30,971 nucleotides of DNA from assembly GCA_934757245.1 (NCBI GenBank), contig CAKVLH010000017.1:1-30971 (forward strand). The letters run 5' to 3'. Below, in pieces: positions 14,326-23,054 of this stretch. The notes beneath the pieces were generated by a model, which searched no databases, was not told the origin of the DNA, and saw only the letters and a program-made list of their open reading frames with translations. Each line of letters starts with the position of its first letter. Position 1 is the first letter of the stretch. This DNA comes from an uncultured Candidatus Melainabacteria bacterium. GTDB taxonomy: Bacteria > Cyanobacteriota > Vampirovibrionia > Gastranaerophilales > Gastranaerophilaceae. The position numbers and the translations under genes were made by a program.

Positions 14326-17274
14326 TTATTTCGTGCCTTTTTTAAGAATAATACCGTTTAATTTACAGAAAGACGTTAGGATAGATAATTCTTCTCTGAT
14401 AAGCTTTTGCAAATGCGGATGTTCGGCTACAATACTCACATTCTTCGCCATTTGGAACATTTTTAATGATTGTTTAATATAATTCGCTCTCAACGTTGAC
14501 TTAGGTAACGCCAACTCTTGATAGAATTTTGCATACTGAATATAATCTTTAACCAAAATTGTAAGTAAGTTAAATTGTTTAGCTACAAAAATAGATTTTT
14601 CCAAATAAACTTTTGCTGAATCGAAATCCTGTTTTGCCATATAAATTTCGCCAATAAGTTTATTAAATAGTGCGATAAAATAATAATTATTAATATTTGG
14701 ACCTTGAGCAATATCTAAAGCCTTATTCGCAATATCAAGCGCAAATTGAGTTCCGCTAAGTACAAGTTTAATTTCTGCTATCAAATACCAACAAAGTAAA
14801 ACGCCTGTTGCAACTTTTTCTTTCGCAAAATAAGCAACCTGTTCTTCCAAAATTTCAAGCGCCTTTTTAGATTCATTCTTATCAGTCAGCATTTTAGCAA
14901 GCAACGTTTTTAAAATATTTTTCGTAAAGCTATCATTTACGTTGTTTGCATAAGCTACGACATTAAAGAGTTCTGTATACAAGCTGTCGTAATCTTTGGC
15001 AATAAATTTGTTTGCAATATCGATAAAATTCCATCTTGAAACTATAAATGCATCCATACTATCCAGCGAATATTCTTTCAAAATGTCGTCTAAGATTTTT
15101 TCGGAAGTTTTTAAATCGCCCTTAATAGTATTTGCCAAAGCTAAAGCTAAATGAGCCTTGCAAAGAATTGCCGGTTCTTTAATTTGATTACGTTCAATAA
15201 TATCAAAAATCAGTTTTGTTATTTCGAACATTCTGCCGTCGCCTTGGAAAGTCAAAGCTTCTGCAAAATCAAAATATACATCAATCCAAGTCAAATAAAG
15301 CTCTTTTACAGTAATAACTTGAGTATTGCGACCTTTTGCCAAATATTTTTCAAATACCGGCATGATTTCTGTATCAATCAAATTAATAACTTGCCCATAA
15401 TTACCAAGTTTTAACAACGGTTTAACTTGTCTTGATTTAACTAATGTTCGCTCTAACTCCATATTTTCAGGGAGTTTATTCAAAACGCTATCCGCACATT
15501 CAATTGCGCCCCAATAATTACCGCTCTTCATAGAAGATGATGCCAAATAACCAAGCAACTCAATATGAGTCAATTCTTCGTTATCTTCCAGCATCATAAC
15601 AGCGTTTTGCAAATATTCAAACGCTGTTTTATGGTCAATCGGTTCTAATAATTTGCCGACACGAGTATAAATATTTTTCTTAATCTTTTGATAGAAGTTA
15701 CCATGTTTGTTCTCAACAAGTTTCAAAGCCTGTTTTTGTGCAACAATATAAAGTCCGATATCACCAATATAAGAAGCTTGCTTCATAAGAAGTGTCCAAG
15801 TTGCAAGCGCTTGATCGTCATTGTTTAATTTCTGCACAATATAACCAAGAAGCGCAATTGAAGACTGTTTATAGATACTTAAGGTTTCATACAAAATATT
15901 CAAAATCTCATAGAAACAATCGTCATTTTTAACTACAGAAACAATATTTTTCCAAATTTCATTACTCTTAAACTCAAATGACAAGTTATTAATCTGATTT
16001 ATATATCCTCGTTGAACAAGATTTTCAATAATTCGCTCAAACTCTTTTTCTGAATTATTGTCAAAATGCTCAAGCATAGCCGGATAAAATTTCTTGCCCA
16101 AAACAGACATTGCAATAAGCATTCTATAAGACGGCAAATCTTCTTGTTTAAGAATTCCCAAACGCGCATCTAGGATTGATTCTATAGAGTTATACGTAAT
16201 ATGTTTTAATCCGTTTCTTCGAATATCTTTGTAAAGAAGCACCATTTGCTCAACTATAGATGGATTTCCGGCAGAAACCTTTAATGCAAGATTTATAAAA
16301 TCTTCTCCAATTTCAAGGTCGCTATATTGTTTAACAAGAATCTCAACTTGATTCTTTGTAAACGGAGCAATCGTTAAATCTATATAGTTATCTTCCGTAA
16401 GCTTAGAAGAAGTAATACACCCCATACCGGGTTTTGTGATTTTTGAAATTAAGATAAACTTACATCTTTCCAAGAAATAATCGTCTTTTAGAATTTCTTT
16501 TAAGAAATCAAAAGACATTCCGTCAATATTCTCGAAATCATCAATTACGAATACAGCCTTGATTTTTTCAATAATAGTCAACAAAACTTTTTTCATTATG
16601 TTGAACATTTTTGCTTTATTGAAATAAATGTTTTCGTATTTATCCAAATTCTCGGGATACAAAAAGTTTAACAAATCCAATATTTCGGAATTAGAAAGTG
16701 CCGGAAAATCTTGCTTGAAGAATTTTACAGAATTCTTTTTTAATTGCAAAGTATCGGGACAAAAATTGTTTACATTGAAAAATGTTAGCAACAAATCTTG
16801 AAAATATCCAAATGGAGAAAGTTGCGTTACTTGCGTACAAGTTCCCCAAAGCCATAAAAGTTTGGCATTTTTAAGCTCGTTTATCGTATATCTTAAAACT
16901 AAATCTTTTCCAATTCCGCTTTCACCGTTTAGAGTAATTATGGTTTTATCAGCGTCTTTAATCGCATCCAGAAGTCGTGCTTTAACTTTCTGCTGAGAAT
17001 TCATTTCCGCGTTGTATTCAGGCTTAGGATTGAATTTCTTTTGAGGAACAACAAATTCTACCCCGCATTTTCTGCAAGCCTTAGCATCCGGTAGATTGGC
17101 AGCACCACATTCTGTACAAATCTTTAATAAGACTTTATGACAATTTGAACATTCTTTTGCTGTTATTGGATTTATTGTCCCGCAATCTTTGCAGACAGAA
17201 GCAATCTTTGCTCCACAAAACTTGCATTTCAAAGAATTATCATCTATTTCTTTTTTACATTTGGGACATTGCAT
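14326..17274 (-). CDS. Zinc-ribbon STAND ATPase with C-terminal helical repeats
   Basis: A 982-residue protein. Residues 1-72 hold three evenly built zinc ribbons, each CxxC-x10-CxxC (C3/C6/C17/C20, C28/C31/C42/C45, C53/C56/C67/C70). An AAA/STAND ATPase follows, with Walker A GESGIGKD (117-124) and Walker B VFVIDD (241-246). The block QLSPFGYFQDLL is like the 'predicted ATPase' domains usually joined to bacterial adenylate cyclases or kinases. From about 480 on, the protein is made of TPR-like helical pairs (for example NYWGAIECADSVLNKLPEN and KQDFDSAKVYLEKSIFVA). No cyclase, kinase or DNA-binding output is present. STAND proteins are typically ligand-triggered switches, but the trigger here is unknown. 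It is last in an operon, 15 bases after an acidic protein. Confidence 0.85.
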   Translation of the reverse strand: MQCPKCKKEIDDNSLKCKFCGAKIASVCKDCGTINPITAKECSNCHKVLLKICTECGAANLPDAKACRKCGVEFVVPQKKFNPKPEYNAEMNSQQKVKARLLDAIKDADKTIITLNGESGIGKDLVLRYTINELKNAKLLWLWGTCTQVTQLSPFGYFQDLLLTFFNVNNFCPDTLQLKKNSVKFFKQDFPALSNSEILDLLNFLYPENLDKYENIYFNKAKMFNIMKKVLLTIIEKIKAVFVIDDFENIDGMSFDFLKEILKDDYFLERCKFILISKITKPGMGCITSSKLTEDNYIDLTIAPFTKNQVEILVKQYSDLEIGEDFINLALKVSAGNPSIVEQMVLLYKDIRRNGLKHITYNSIESILDARLGILKQEDLPSYRMLIAMSVLGKKFYPAMLEHFDNNSEKEFERIIENLVQRGYINQINNLSFEFKSNEIWKNIVSVVKNDDCFYEILNILYETLSIYKQSSIALLGYIVQKLNNDDQALATWTLLMKQASYIGDIGLYIVAQKQALKLVENKHGNFYQKIKKNIYTRVGKLLEPIDHKTAFEYLQNAVMMLEDNEELTHIELLGYLASSSMKSGNYWGAIECADSVLNKLPENMELERTLVKSRQVKPLLKLGNYGQVINLIDTEIMPVFEKYLAKGRNTQVITVKELYLTWIDVYFDFAEALTFQGDGRMFEITKLIFDIIERNQIKEPAILCKAHLALALANTIKGDLKTSEKILDDILKEYSLDSMDAFIVSRWNFIDIANKFIAKDYDSLYTELFNVVAYANNVNDSFTKNILKTLLAKMLTDKNESKKALEILEEQVAYFAKEKVATGVLLCWYLIAEIKLVLSGTQFALDIANKALDIAQGPNINNYYFIALFNKLIGEIYMAKQDFDSAKVYLEKSIFVAKQFNLLTILVKDYIQYAKFYQELALPKSTLRANYIKQSLKMFQMAKNVSIVAEHPHLQKLIREELSILTSFCKLNGIILKKGTK

Positions 17275-17289
17275 AATTTACAGTCCTTA

Positions 17290-18666
17290 TTATACAACAG
17301 CAATTATTTCATTCAAGGCTTCAACAACTTGCTCTTCATTCATGCTCAATTGAGTGGCAATTTCAGAAACCGAATTTTTATTTTTGTATTTTAAATCATA
17401 CACCTTCAAAATATTTAGCTCAGGATGCTTTGAGTCTAATTCTTCTATGTTTGCTTTGATTTCATCCACATCTACTTCTGCATTATTTTCTTGAGGAGTA
17501 AAGTCGAAAACTGAATAATCCATCGGTTTAAATTTGCCTGTTGGTTCATTATTTTCTTCAAGATTAGCTTCAAGAGTTGTTGTAATAGAATCAGCTATAT
17601 CATCAAGATTTTCGTCTAAAATACCCAATGGTTGTTCTTCGCTTAATTCATTTAACTCTAAACTTTCTTGAGGTTCTAATAAATCATCTTCTGCCAGTTC
17701 AGAAGTAGACAAATCTTCTGTAAGTTCTGTAAAATCTTCCACTTCAAGATCTTCAGACGCAACTTCTTCAACAGGTTCATTGGAAACATCTAATTGTTCT
17801 TCTGATAATTCTAACAAATCATCTTCTGTATCAATTGGGGCGAATTCTTCAAGTTCAGTTGTTTCCATTAAAGGTTCTTCATCTTGTAAAACATCCAATG
17901 TATCCGGCGTTTCTTGTTCTTCTGTTAAATTATCCGTTTCCGCAAGTTCTTCTGTAATTGGAGCATCTTCTTTTTCTTCTACAATGTCCTCTGCAACTTC
18001 TAAAACCGGCTCTGCTTGAACATCATTTAAATCCTCTAATTGTAGCTCATCATCTCCAAAATCGTTTGTTTCAAAAGTCAAATCTTCTGTAACAGGCGCG
18101 TCTTGTACTTCTAAATCATCTTGAACAGCCGGTTCAATCACTTCTTCTAAAACATTATCAGTTTCTGATTCAATATTTAATTCCTGCTCTAAGCTGTTAT
18201 CAACGGATTTTTCTACATCAAAGGTTTCGTTAATAGGTTCTATGTTTTCAAACTCAGTTTCTTCAACAGCTTCCGTAAGTTCTATTGGCTGTTCTTCAAC
18301 TGCAACTGTAGCAGGCATGCTGTTTATCATTTTATCAACCAAGTCATTGTTAACAACTTTTTTCACTTCTTTTGCAGGTTGAACTTGTTGTGCTTCCTGT
18401 AGTTTTGGTAGTTCCGGTGTTACAATTCTATGTTTAATTTCAGAGTGGAATCCCATTTTTTTAGGAACAGTAATGATTGATGTGGATACAACTTTTTCAA
18501 GATACGCTTGAATTACACTATCATTACTGATTGAATTTATAATAACTTCTGAATGTGCATAAACGTCATCAATAATATCATCCAAAATAGCTTCAAGTCC
18601 TTGAAACTTTTTGTGATTTCTTACTAAATTTTCAATAATGCCGTAGTATTTATTAGTCTTTTCCAT
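17290..18666 (-). CDS. Acidic disordered protein with folded ends
   Basis: A 458-residue protein of three parts. Residues 1-95 look helical and folded and include KKMGFHSEIKHRIVTPELP. The middle, about 110-370, is a low-complexity stretch dominated by Glu, Asp, Leu, Thr and Ser, with repeated phrases such as EELAETDNLTEEQ, DDLLELSEEQL and EDDLLEP, certainly disordered. The end, about 385-458, is folded again and finishes with NSVSEIATQLSMNEEQVVEA, which resembles the helix-turn-helix of sigma-factor region 4 or a small DNA/protein docking module. No signal peptide or membrane span is seen. It sits between a membrane-anchored acidic protein and the STAND ATPase, 22 and 15 bases apart. A scaffold or adaptor role fits; no family is recognised. 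Confidence 0.75.
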   Translation of the reverse strand: MEKTNKYYGIIENLVRNHKKFQGLEAILDDIIDDVYAHSEVIINSISNDSVIQAYLEKVVSTSIITVPKKMGFHSEIKHRIVTPELPKLQEAQQVQPAKEVKKVVNNDLVDKMINSMPATVAVEEQPIELTEAVEETEFENIEPINETFDVEKSVDNSLEQELNIESETDNVLEEVIEPAVQDDLEVQDAPVTEDLTFETNDFGDDELQLEDLNDVQAEPVLEVAEDIVEEKEDAPITEELAETDNLTEEQETPDTLDVLQDEEPLMETTELEEFAPIDTEDDLLELSEEQLDVSNEPVEEVASEDLEVEDFTELTEDLSTSELAEDDLLEPQESLELNELSEEQPLGILDENLDDIADSITTTLEANLEENNEPTGKFKPMDYSVFDFTPQENNAEVDVDEIKANIEELDSKHPELNILKVYDLKYKNKNSVSEIATQLSMNEEQVVEALNEIIAVV

Positions 18667-18688
18667 ATCACTCTCTTTTATTTATTAA

Positions 18689-20701
18689 TTATAAATGTAT
18701 TATTAAAACAGGATTGCCTTGCAATTTGCCGAACGAATCGAAATTAGTGCTCAAATTCATTGCAAGAGCCTTGTTAACAGTTTGTAAAATTAAATCATCA
18801 ACAGTTTTTTCACCGCTGGATTGTGTAATTCCTGTAGCTTCAAACTTCTTTGTTCCACTATTATATTGAATTTCAACTGTAATTTTATTTGATATTGGCG
18901 GTTTATTCAATAGTAATAATTCTGTCTTCAAATTCAATTGAATAATCTTACCAAGTTTTACCAAGTATCTTTTTGCAGATGTATTTGAAGCATATCCTGA
19001 CGGAACTTCCCAATCTACTTTCAAATTAGAAACAAGAATTGACGCATCTAAATTTTGTTCAATCGCCGGAATTGACTCAGATGTTCCTTCGTTTGTAGCA
19101 AGTTTTGGTGCTACATTTTCTACCGTTTCAACTGGCATAGCATCTTCTTGAGATTGAGCAGGTTGTTGTGCTGTTTGTTGTGCTGTTTGTTGAGTTTCGA
19201 CTGAATCTGTAACTAAATTTGTGTCATCTTCAGCCGGCTGTTGATTAGCAAACTGATTATAACCAAAATATCCAACAGCACCCAAAACTACCAACAAACC
19301 AACAATCGCTAACAATTTTATTGAACTCTTTTGCTTTTTAGGTGGTACAAAATCTACATTTTCATCAGCAAGGTCTTGTTCATCACTATTGAACAAAGTA
19401 TCAATTTGTTCTGTATTGTCAGTTGCTTCTTCTGTTGGCTCGATAACATCTTCTACCGAATTAGTTTCTTGAATTACTTGTTCCGGTTCTTCATCTAAAA
19501 CACCTTCCGTATCAACAACAACCTCTTCTTGTGGCTGAACTGTATCCTGTTCTTGAATTTCCTCTTCTTGTTTGGTTTCTACAATCTCGTTATTGATATC
19601 CAACGAATTGTCTTCATTCAATAAATCATCCAAATTATCGCCCATTGTATCAAGACTCGGAGTCGTTACAGTAGAAAATTCAAAACCTGATTCTTCTTCA
19701 TTATCTGACTGAATATCATCTATAATATCAAGTTCATCTACAGCAGATACATTGTCATCTTCTGCAATCAAAGAATCATTTTCACCAATTTCAGCACCCA
19801 ATTCAGAAAGTGTATCGGCTTCCAAATTTGTATCAGCAACTAAATCCGCTTGACCTTCAAAACTTAATTCATCCGCACCTTCTAATGGTGCAGTATCTAA
19901 CATATCAAAAGAATCATCCAAATTTACAGGTTCATCTAATAAAGAGTCGTTTTGCACGTTAGAATCTAATTCAAGCAAGTCATCTTCTTCAATCCCTGCA
20001 AAATCATCATTTGGCAAGTCAAGTTCTTGTTCATTTGATGTGTTTTCTTCTTCTCTAAACGAAATAAAATTAAATGCATACTGAGCCTTTACTGCTTTTG
20101 CGAATTTTAAACGACCATTTTCAGAAGCGATTAATTCTCCAATAAATGCACTTCTATTTTCAATCTTGCCATCTAAAAATGCAAAAATATCAGCTTCTTC
20201 TACAGCATAAGAATCCTCTTTTGTTACTAGCAATGGCTCTATATCGTAGAAAGAAACTAACTGTTCCTCTTTAATAGGATAATATCCGCCAATATCTTGT
20301 GTTGTATCGACATTTTCTGATGCAATAAAACCTGTTACAGTAGCATTGGATAAATCAGGCGTAATTCTTACAAACATGTAAGCAACTGGGAGTAAGTTAT
20401 TGTCAAAATGTGATTTTGGAACGCTTAATTCATCTTCATTAAAAAACAATCTTACATCTATATAAGAATTGTTTATATAAATATCCGAAATATCAAATTC
20501 ATCCAGAATTTGACCTATATTATGAAGCCCGGAAATATTATCTACTTTATAACTGTTTTTATCAAAAAACTTTTCTGCAATACTTGCACCAAAAGCGTTT
20601 GCAACAGCTCTGTTACGAGTATTTGCATCACTAATTAATTTGCATATATTCTGCGCAAACTCAATTTCTTTCTCTTCTATCAAAAAATTATCAGTATTCA
20701 C
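18689..20701 (-). CDS. Acidic membrane-anchored protein with TonB-like C-terminus
   Basis: A 670-residue protein beginning at GTG with GGGAGA upstream. Residues 1-215 form a folded cytoplasmic domain I do not recognise (IYINNSYIDVRLFFNEDEL, YMFVRITPDLSNATVTGFI). About 220-455 is an acidic disordered stretch similar in style to the middle of the next gene's product. KKQKSS then leads into one membrane helix (about 461-483), a QTAQQTAQQPAQ linker, and a C-terminal domain at about 560-670. That end, VEIQYNSGTKKFEATGITQSSGEKTVDDLILQ (written across about 608-640), has the strand-strand-helix spacing of TonB C-terminal domains. Topology would be N-inside and C-outside. It probably anchors a complex with the two downstream products; the TonB resemblance is weak. 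Confidence 0.75.
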   Translation of the reverse strand: MNTDNFLIEEKEIEFAQNICKLISDANTRNRAVANAFGASIAEKFFDKNSYKVDNISGLHNIGQILDEFDISDIYINNSYIDVRLFFNEDELSVPKSHFDNNLLPVAYMFVRITPDLSNATVTGFIASENVDTTQDIGGYYPIKEEQLVSFYDIEPLLVTKEDSYAVEEADIFAFLDGKIENRSAFIGELIASENGRLKFAKAVKAQYAFNFISFREEENTSNEQELDLPNDDFAGIEEDDLLELDSNVQNDSLLDEPVNLDDSFDMLDTAPLEGADELSFEGQADLVADTNLEADTLSELGAEIGENDSLIAEDDNVSAVDELDIIDDIQSDNEEESGFEFSTVTTPSLDTMGDNLDDLLNEDNSLDINNEIVETKQEEEIQEQDTVQPQEEVVVDTEGVLDEEPEQVIQETNSVEDVIEPTEEATDNTEQIDTLFNSDEQDLADENVDFVPPKKQKSSIKLLAIVGLLVVLGAVGYFGYNQFANQQPAEDDTNLVTDSVETQQTAQQTAQQPAQSQEDAMPVETVENVAPKLATNEGTSESIPAIEQNLDASILVSNLKVDWEVPSGYASNTSAKRYLVKLGKIIQLNLKTELLLLNKPPISNKITVEIQYNSGTKKFEATGITQSSGEKTVDDLILQTVNKALAMNLSTNFDSFGKLQGNPVLIIHL

Positions 20702-20837
20702 CTAACACTCTCCCATACTACGGTTAATGATACCATATTATTAAAAAAAAATCTAGTTAGGAGCATGCCACTAAGAGATTTTTTGACAATCTAAAAAAAA
20801 ATATTAAATCAAATGGTGGATATTTAAATATAGATGT

Positions 20838-20864
20838 TAAAGTTTATTTTTTAATGTCCGACAT
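20838..20864 (+). promoter_or_regulatory. Sigma-28 (FliA-type) flagellar promoter
   Basis: TAAAGTTT (20838-20845), exactly 11 bases, then TCCGACAT (20857-20864). The enterobacterial sigma-28 consensus is TAAAGTTT-N11-GCCGATAA, so the -35 is perfect and the CCGA core of the -10 is present at the right distance. It lies 25 bases before the lytic transglycosylase ATG. A second site with the same layout is at 27836-27862. Confidence 0.7.
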
Positions 20865-20889
20865 CTTAAGTTGAAAGGATTTTAATGTT

Positions 20890-21555
20890 ATGTTTTCATC
20901 AATGATTCAGAATTTATTATCATCATCCGGCAAATCAAGTGCTATGCAACGTGCCGTTCAGATGAACAATTATGTTAATAATTTTAACTCTCAATGGGCG
21001 CCTGTTGAAAAGCAAGCAAATGGAGTTCCAGAAACAAGCGCTAAAATTCAATCATTCGATAATGTACTTAAGAAATCTGCACAAGTTAAATTTGGCGACC
21101 TTTTAACTAATCCTTCAACCAGAGTTAACGCAAATATATATTCTGCAAAAGCAGAAACATCAACAGAAAAAATCTCAACACGAGAACAAATCAAAAATCT
21201 GGTTTCTAAGGTTTCCAAAAAGCACGGTGTTGACGAAAAATTAGTTAATGCATTAATTAAACAAGAATCCGGCTTTAATCCTAATGCAAAATCAAACGTT
21301 GGTGCAATGGGTTTAATGCAACTTATGCCTGCTACCGCAAAAGGTTTAGGTGTTACTAATGCAATGGATCCGGAGCAAAACGTAGAAGGTGGCGTAAAAT
21401 ATCTTAAATCAATGCTTAATAAATATAATGGCAATGTAATTTTAGCTTTAGCGGCTTATAATGCAGGCCCTGGGGCTGTTGATAAGTATGATGGAGTTCC
21501 ACCTTATAAAGAAACACAAAATTATGTTAAGTCCATTTTAGCAAATTATTTGTAA
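20890..21555 (+). CDS. Lytic transglycosylase (SLT domain), probably flagellum-associated
   Basis: Cleaves the glycan strand of peptidoglycan with formation of 1,6-anhydro-muramic acid. The 221-residue protein has a C-terminal Slt-type domain (about 100-221): catalytic E126 in KQESGFN, GLMQLMPATA (141-150) and AAYNAGPGAV (188-197). The first 95 residues are Ser/Asn/Gln-rich with no signal peptide, and contain SFDNVLKK (55-62). That phrase is like the short helix seen in flagellum-exported proteins such as FlgJ. It begins at the ATG at 20890 with AAAGGA upstream; an ATG five bases earlier is quickly closed. The sigma-28-type promoter supports a role in flagellar assembly or another late flagellar function. 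Export route is inferred. Confidence 0.88.
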   Translation: MFSSMIQNLLSSSGKSSAMQRAVQMNNYVNNFNSQWAPVEKQANGVPETSAKIQSFDNVLKKSAQVKFGDLLTNPSTRVNANIYSAKAETSTEKISTREQIKNLVSKVSKKHGVDEKLVNALIKQESGFNPNAKSNVGAMGLMQLMPATAKGLGVTNAMDPEQNVEGGVKYLKSMLNKYNGNVILALAAYNAGPGAVDKYDGVPPYKETQNYVKSILANYL

Positions 21556-21563
21556 AAATAATA

Positions 21564-23015
21564 CTATTTTCGTTTAGCGCTAATTACAGTCCAAGCGCCT
21601 ATTTTATCGACTTTAAAATTTGTAAAATCTTTATCCAAAGTTTTGATTAATTCATTTTTTATGTGTGAAAAAGTTAAAAACATTTCAGGAATGTTTTTAT
21701 CATCCTTGTGTTTATTAATGTAATCTTCATTAAAAAAGCTTACGCTGTCCAAAAATATGACTGATACTGTTTCATTTTGCTTTATACTTGTTAAAATTCG
21801 TTCCGGGGAATTTTTGTATTCAAAACGATTGATTTTACTTATGTAAAGCACATTCTTATCACTTAAATCAACGTATCTGTCAAAACGATTCGGCTCATAA
21901 TAAGTAAAAACTATGTTTTGGGAATTTCTTGCGTTAATAATTTCTGCCGGAATTCGATTTCCCTCTGAGCGTGGAAGTTTTGTTACATAATTAGGTGTAA
22001 AAAATGCTGCCAAATGAATTATTATGAATATCGCTAATAAAGTATTGCCGAGTTTTTTTAATTTATCAAATCCTAGTGCTAGAATAAGAATTAAAATCGG
22101 CAAAATTTCAATCGAGTATTTTGTAATGAAAACGATTTTTCCGCTTAATGCTAATATTGATAGAATTAAAACAGTTAGAAAAGCAATAACAGAATATCCT
22201 TTTGCTTTTTTTAGACCTAAAAAGAACGGGTAGAATATTACAAGACAAGGTAATAACATCCATATCGCTTTAGATTTATCGTAGAAAAATACAGTCGGCG
22301 CATTTATATTGTTTGTTAGGATTGGCGAAAAATAATCTGTAAACAAAAACAAAATATTTGTATAACTAAAATGTCCCCACCATTGTGAAGTTGGAAGCAT
22401 TTTTATAATATTTAAACCAAATGGCAAGATTAAAAGAAATCCCAGTAAAAAAACAAGAGCAATTTTTTTAGAAAAATACTTCTTTTTGTAAGTGACATAA
22501 AGTGTGTTGAATAAAACAAAAATCCCGCCAAGTACGTGTGTAAAAAGAATTAGCGCCATTGAAAAAAGATAAAACAAAAGATTTTGGCGGTTTGAATTCT
22601 TAATATACCTTATTGTTGCCAAAAGTCCGAGTGCTGAAAATAAAAATAACAATGAATAAAATCGAACTTCTTGCGAATAATAAATTAAAAAAGATAATAT
22701 AGAAGTTATTGTAGCGGAATATAATCCTACTTTTTTGGAAAATTCTTTTCCAGCAAAATACATTGCAAAAATCGCTAAAACTCCAACGGTAACAGAAGTT
22801 AAACGTAAAACAATATCCGAACAACTTGCAAAAGGTTTAAGGAATAAATAATATAACGGCATGTGGCATTGTTTTAAAACTTCTTGCCAAAAGCCTTCTT
22901 GAAAAGGAGTGTTCGCAACATACCAGCTTACGTATTCATCATTCCATAAACCTTCCGGCTTGTTTATAAAACTTAATCTGAGCAAAAGCCCGAATAGCGC
23001 AATAAAAAATATCAC
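21564..23015 (-). CDS. GT-C membrane glycosyltransferase (PMT_2/GT39-like)
   Basis: A 483-residue polytopic membrane protein of the ArnT/PMT superfamily, which moves sugars from polyprenyl-phosphate donors on the outer face of the membrane. The first external loop has LWNDEYVSWY with the conserved Asp-Glu pair (residues about 25-27), and QEVRFYSLLFLFSALG is the second family landmark. Ten or more hydrophobic segments follow, then a C-terminal soluble part of about 130 residues. It starts with GTG just after GGGGAG. It is divergent from a GT2 gene with TM helices of the kind that makes polyprenyl-phosphate sugars, so donor synthesis and transfer are probably paired. The acceptor (protein, glycan or lipid) is unknown; flagellin nearby is one candidate. 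Confidence 0.85.
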   Translation of the reverse strand: MIFFIALFGLLLRLSFINKPEGLWNDEYVSWYVANTPFQEGFWQEVLKQCHMPLYYLFLKPFASCSDIVLRLTSVTVGVLAIFAMYFAGKEFSKKVGLYSATITSILSFLIYYSQEVRFYSLLFLFSALGLLATIRYIKNSNRQNLLFYLFSMALILFTHVLGGIFVLFNTLYVTYKKKYFSKKIALVFLLGFLLILPFGLNIIKMLPTSQWWGHFSYTNILFLFTDYFSPILTNNINAPTVFFYDKSKAIWMLLPCLVIFYPFFLGLKKAKGYSVIAFLTVLILSILALSGKIVFITKYSIEILPILILILALGFDKLKKLGNTLLAIFIIIHLAAFFTPNYVTKLPRSEGNRIPAEIINARNSQNIVFTYYEPNRFDRYVDLSDKNVLYISKINRFEYKNSPERILTSIKQNETVSVIFLDSVSFFNEDYINKHKDDKNIPEMFLTFSHIKNELIKTLDKDFTNFKVDKIGAWTVISAKRK

Positions 23016-23018
23016 TCC

Positions 23019-23047
23019 TTGCGACTCCCCTTATCTTTATATATAAT
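23019..23047 (+). promoter_or_regulatory. Promoter giving a leaderless GT2 message
   Basis: TTGCGA (23019-23024), a 17-base spacer, then a perfect TATAAT (23042-23047). The GT2 ATG is at 23055, eight bases past the end of the -10, so transcription should start at or within a base of the start codon. No Shine-Dalgarno is visible. Confidence 0.6.
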
Positions 23048-23054
23048 ATTTTAC

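Noticed and set aside
17780..18019. Serine-rich plus-strand frame
   Set aside because: The run of Ser is simply the complement of Glu/Asp-rich codons in the acidic protein on the other strand.
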